Shown here piece by piece: positions 18,232-21,385 of a DNA stretch of 21,385 nt. Where the stretch lies: positions 4,536,128 through 4,557,512 of the forward strand of contig BFEA01000034.1 of assembly GCA_003427395.1 (NCBI GenBank). Reading direction: 5' to 3'. The DNA comes from Chara braunii. Lineage: Eukaryota > Streptophyta > Charophyceae > Charales > Characeae. Below the pieces are notes generated by a model, which saw nothing but the letters and a program-made list of their open reading frames with translations, searched no databases and was not told where the DNA came from. The translations under genes and the position numbers were made by a program. The stretch's first letter is position 1; each line of letters starts with the position of its first letter.

Positions 18232-18237
18232 TTAGTG

Positions 18238-18540
18238 AGTGCGCGAGCACGTTTCCGACACTGCTATCTTTGGCGATTTTTCATTTTTTTTTCGCATAGC
18301 TAAATGCCCTTAAAATTTACAGATTTGTACTTCACATAATGCAAAACCCACTTATTAAATTTTAAAAAATCATAAAATTGTTTGGACCCTGAACTAAAGT
18401 GAAAACAAAAAGTAAAAAGTGAAAACAAATGTGGGCGAGCACGTTTTGACATCGCCATCTTTGGCGATTGTTTATTCTTATTTGGCTGAGCCAAATGACT
18501 TGAAAATTTATAGGCATGTACCTCACGTCATAGAAATCTC
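18238..18540 (+). repeat. Diverged direct repeat, about 110 bp, two copies
   Basis: Copy 1 (about 18243-18349) and copy 2 (about 18436-18540) both start GCGAGCACGTTT. They share CTATCTTTGGCGATT / CCATCTTTGGCGATT, then TAAATG or CAAATG, AAAATTTA and GTAC-TCAC words in the same order. Identity is roughly 70% by eye. The 86 bases between them are A-rich. They may be the two ends of an older insertion or a tandem duplication. Confidence 0.65.
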
Positions 18541-18595
18541 ACGAAACAAAATTCAGAAGAAAAAAAAAAAAAAAAATGGCGCCGAAATAATTTTT

Positions 18596-18790
18596 GGCGG
18601 GGGCCGAACGCCGTCGGGTTCGGACCCCGTACGGGACCCCGAACGCTTGTAAGTACGGAGGTCTGCCCGGAGACCTCCGTACGTACGGGCTGGTGACCCT
18701 GATTACATTATTATTTTTTATGATGATGATTAGTATTATTATTATTACTACTATTATTGAGATCATTATTGTTAGTAATAACTTTTAGGA
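18596..18790 (-). repeat. GC-rich hairpin repeat with perfect 12-bp palindromic stem and (ATT)n flank
   Basis: Read on the minus strand: (ATT)n, then TGTAATCAGGGTCACCAGCC, a core with CGTTCGGGG and CCGTACGG words, then a T-rich stretch. The start resembles that of 17224 (ACATTCAGGGTAACC). The stem GTACGGAGGTCT (18653-18664) pairs perfectly with AGACCTCCGTAC (18671-18682) around a 6-nt loop. It belongs to the GAACG-word group by its start and words, but is not an end-to-end copy. Confidence 0.65.
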
Positions 18791-19019
18791 CCCCCTTTTA
18801 TCATACACAGCCCCAAGAAGGGCAGCGACGTTGAACTGCTTGGCTACACTTGTCGGTTTAAAGGGGAACTAAACAAAGAATGAACTCAAAGGGAAGAAGA
18901 AAGGAGAGAAAGACAAGACAGAAATAACTCATGTTGACAGCAGAGTATTTCACAGATGTGTATCCCGCTCAGGTGACAACAAACTTCGTCTACAAGGGTT
19001 GACTTTGTACCAATCCTCA
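18791..19019. other. No recognisable feature
   Basis: Mixed-composition sequence between a hairpin repeat and a minisatellite. No open frame of interest and no repeat seen. Confidence 0.4.
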
Positions 19020-19620
19020 GTTAAACTCCAACACAAGTTTGGACACAGGTTCGGGCGCGGGCTCGGATGGTTGTTCGGAACTGCTCTAGGCACAAGTTCG
19101 GATGCTGGTCCAGGACAGACTCAGACTCAAGTTCGGACGCTGATCTGGGGCGGACTCAAGTTTGGACTTTGGTCCGTGACAGGTTGGGACTCAGGTTCGG
19201 ACTCTAATCCGCGATAAGCTCATACCTTGGTTCGGGCACAGGTTTGGGATAGCTCTAACTCAGGTTCGGATGCAGGTCTGGGATAAGCTCAGACTCGAGG
19301 TCGAACACAGGTCTGGGAAAAGCTCAGACTTAGGTTCAGACATTGATTTGAGGCGAGAGCTTACGCACGGGGACAGAGGTTCTGACACAAGTTCTGATGG
19401 AGGTTCTGATACAGGTTCAGGATACAGGTTAGGACACGGGTCCGGAACAGGGACGGACACTGGTTCAGAATATCTGGACACAGATTTCGGGACATGGTCA
19501 GTCACAGGTCCGGCACAGGTTACGACACAAGTTCAGACACAAGTTCGGTACTGGTCTTGGTTCAGACTTGGACACAGACTCGGCACAAATTCGGCATAGA
19601 TTCAAACTTGGGGTAATTAT
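19020..19620 (+). repeat. GGTTCGGACACA-type minisatellite
   Basis: Degenerate 11-13-bp words (CACAGGTTCGGAC, CAAGTTCGGAC, CAGGTCTGGGA) repeat through about 600 bases. Longer sub-units recur, such as CAGGTCTGGGATAAGCTCAG and its near copy about 35 bp further (19273 and 19308). Open frames on both strands follow from the absence of stops in the words: Gly/Ser/Asp-rich on plus, Pro/Ser/Glu-rich on minus. They are not called as genes. Confidence 0.85.
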
Positions 19621-19676
19621 GGGTTCGAGTAATAGGTTCGATGCAATTATGATCTGGGATGCATCACGGGCTTTAA

Positions 19677-20338
19677 ACCACCAGTGTCTCCACCAGCATT
19701 GGGGAAAATGGGAAAAATGGCCGTTTTCCAACTTTTCCCGAAGCTTTTGGAGGTTGGACGACGCTCGGCAATCGGACCTTGAGGGCCCCTTTGAAAAACA
19801 AAAAGAAAAACAAAAGATCATGTCCAGGAAGTCCGTGCACCAAGTTGTGCTCACACCAAAACTCGCATGTTCGTATGTAACTGCTATAGTGGCCAATTTC
19901 AGGTTTTGTTTATTTGTGTTTCTTGTTTTTTTCCTTTTTTCAGTTTTGGTGCGCCGCTAGAGAGGCATGGTCCAGTCCATGGGTTGCTGACACTATGTGG
20001 AGGAGAGCATGCCTTCACTATTTATTTGGAGAATGTATGAACTTGCTTTCCCGCCCTAAGTTCAATTTCAAATTTTTTTGCCATTTTCCTTCTTTCGTGG
20101 ACCTGACAACCTTGTCGTAATGCCCTCACTGGTATCACGTCCCGAGAGGTATTTGTTATTTTTTATTTTATATTTTTGTGCTGCGAGCGGTCGTTTTTTT
20201 AAAGTCTGGCCGTGCTTTTTTCTTTTTTTTTGTTCAGGAGAGTACCAGAAAAGAAACAAAACAGAACCCAGGCTCGGCAAAACTCAATGCGCAGTGAAAA
20301 TCAGGGTCGGCAAAAACAGCCTCGGAGGTACTGGTGGT
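19677..20338. mobile_element. Candidate TTAA-flanked MITE (piggyBac-like ends)
   Basis: The left end ACCACCAGTGTCTCC (from 19677) and the right end GGAGGTACTGGTGGT (to 20338) are inverted repeats with 13 of 15 pairs matching. Each is bordered directly by TTAA (19673-19676 and 20339-20342). TTAA target duplication with short terminal repeats is the signature of piggyBac-type transposons. The 662-bp interior has no transposase frame, so this would be a non-autonomous element. A TIR of 15 bp can arise by chance over such a distance only rarely, but the call rests on this one pair. Confidence 0.45.
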
Positions 20339-20342
20339 TTAA

Positions 20343-21385
20343 GATAGCGGAAATTTGTCCAAATGTTGGTTTAGCACAGGGCTTCTACTCAGTACCGGTC
20401 CAAATGTCATACAGTTTTTGGAAGAAGTGCGTACTCTGATATGGGATAGATCTGAATACAGTTTTGAATGTTGGCACAAACATGACCTTTTGTTCAATAT
20501 TGGCCAAAGTATCACGTATTGATCTGATCTCAGGTTTGTATTTGAACTTTGTCATAAAAATCAGATACAAAACACTGATAGTGGCATTATTGAAATTGAA
20601 ATTAATTAAATATTTATATGCAAAATGAGGAAGAGACACAGAGGGAAGTTGATCATACAACCAAAAGTTAAGTGACTCAGTCATGGCACAATAAGCTCAA
20701 AGGAAATGACTCGGTGTCATTCGCATTGGTGCCGCAAAGGGACCCCCCCAGTCGATTCACCCAAGATTTGGGTCGTTGGGACGCAGTGCGTTTTTAAAGA
20801 ACAATTGTAGCTCGGGCCGAGTGCGCCAGCTATAGCTCTCGCTAAACCCTACGATTGGATAGAGTCACGCGAAGTACAACTTACCTTCATTCATAGGAGT
20901 TGTCACCATCCTTTAGGTGGGCATATCCCCTTCGAGCTATTGGTACACGTGCGGAAGATTTTGTTATGCAATTGTAGTTGTGACCCAGCCGAGGCCGTTT
21001 CTTGTTTGTTGTAGCATAGGGGGTACGTGCGGTTAGCGTTCGAATCGGACCCGTGTGCGAATAGTCGTTTGGGGCATTGATCTCCCAAGTTTGATCTTAC
21101 GCCGGTTGACTAAGGCGATTAGTCTAACCACGCGATACATTTCTCAAATAAATGTTAAGTTCATGTACAAACCGTGTCTAGTTTTATTTTTCATTCAAAC
21201 AATAACAATTTTTTGTGCATGAATATGCAGACGTCGCGTGCGAAACTTTGTGTAAATAATGCGGCGATGAAAGCCTCATCATATCGATCGACCATGCATA
21301 AATATGTGAGCAGTCGCAATGATGGCATACTATGTAGTTCCCATGACTACAGAATTTTCAATGGTTTCGAGAATCGCATTCGACA
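20343..21385. other. No recognisable gene
   Basis: AT-rich near 20530-20640, mixed beyond. The longest frame (20385-20684, minus) gives a 99-residue product that I cannot relate to any family and that could be chance. A single telomere-like word CTAAACCCTA is at about 20842. No RNA gene was identified. Confidence 0.4.

Noticed and set aside
17355-18250. Minus-strand Pro/Ser/Leu-rich open frames of 210 and 220 codons
   Set aside because: They are read from the reverse of a polypurine tract; composition alone explains them.
19260-19599. Open frames on both strands in the GGTTCGGACACA array
   Set aside because: The repeat words contain no stops. There is no start context or domain.
20385-20684. 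A 99-residue minus-strand frame
   Set aside because: It has no recognisable motif and lies in AT-rich DNA; it is too short to support on its own.
21028-21055. tRNA T-loop-like GTTCGAATC
   Set aside because: The flanking bases do not pair as a T-stem, and no anticodon or acceptor arm was found upstream.

Overview
The window looks like repeat-rich nuclear DNA from a green plant, possibly a streptophyte alga or another non-flowering lineage. Four things point that way: a partial exon with an intron-like upstream boundary, plant-type telomere words (CCCTAAA), LINE retrotransposons in the plant L1-like style (APE endonuclease, reverse transcriptase, zf-RVT-like C-terminus), and many poly-A/poly-pyrimidine tracts, minisatellites and GC-rich hairpin repeats. 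No bacterial operons, rRNA, tRNA or CRISPR array were found. Species assignment is inference only.

Layout. 1-360: two GC-rich hairpin repeats and AT microsatellites. 548-1296 (+): the only plausible host coding sequence, a 3'-terminal exon. It starts with what looks like the last helix of an HRDC domain and continues as a Ser/Gly-rich tail with NLS-like patches, as in RecQ/BLM-type helicases. 1300-6350: non-coding DNA with a GAGCCAGAC minisatellite containing a 324-bp tandem duplication, a 76-nt poly-A tract, a three-copy repeat with pyrimidine tracts, a 40-bp tandem duplication and a 268-bp tandem duplication. 6361-6604: telomere-like words. 6954-7190 (-): a decayed C-terminal fragment of an older LINE.

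7.5-15.2 kb is the main object: a LINE split into two head-to-head halves. The plus strand (about 9950-15234) carries the 5' region, ORF1 (broken by frameshifts, with a CCHC-type knuckle and a long acidic part) and ORF2 from the endonuclease to just after RT motif B. The minus strand (9950 down to about 7500) resumes at RT motif C (FADD) and runs through the zinc-binding C-terminus to the stop. Together they make almost exactly one element, in the order expected of a 5'-inversion ('twin-priming') insertion. All its genes are pseudogenes.

15.2-16.6 kb holds nothing recognisable. 16.6-18.8 kb is a cluster of short GC-rich, hairpin-forming repeats with homopolymer or (ATT)n flanks, interleaved with a 370-bp polypurine tract and a 120-bp diverged direct repeat. 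One member is an inverted copy of the repeat at base 1. 19.0-19.6 kb is a GGTTCGGACACA-type minisatellite. 19677-20338 is a candidate TTAA-flanked MITE. The last kilobase shows no supportable gene.
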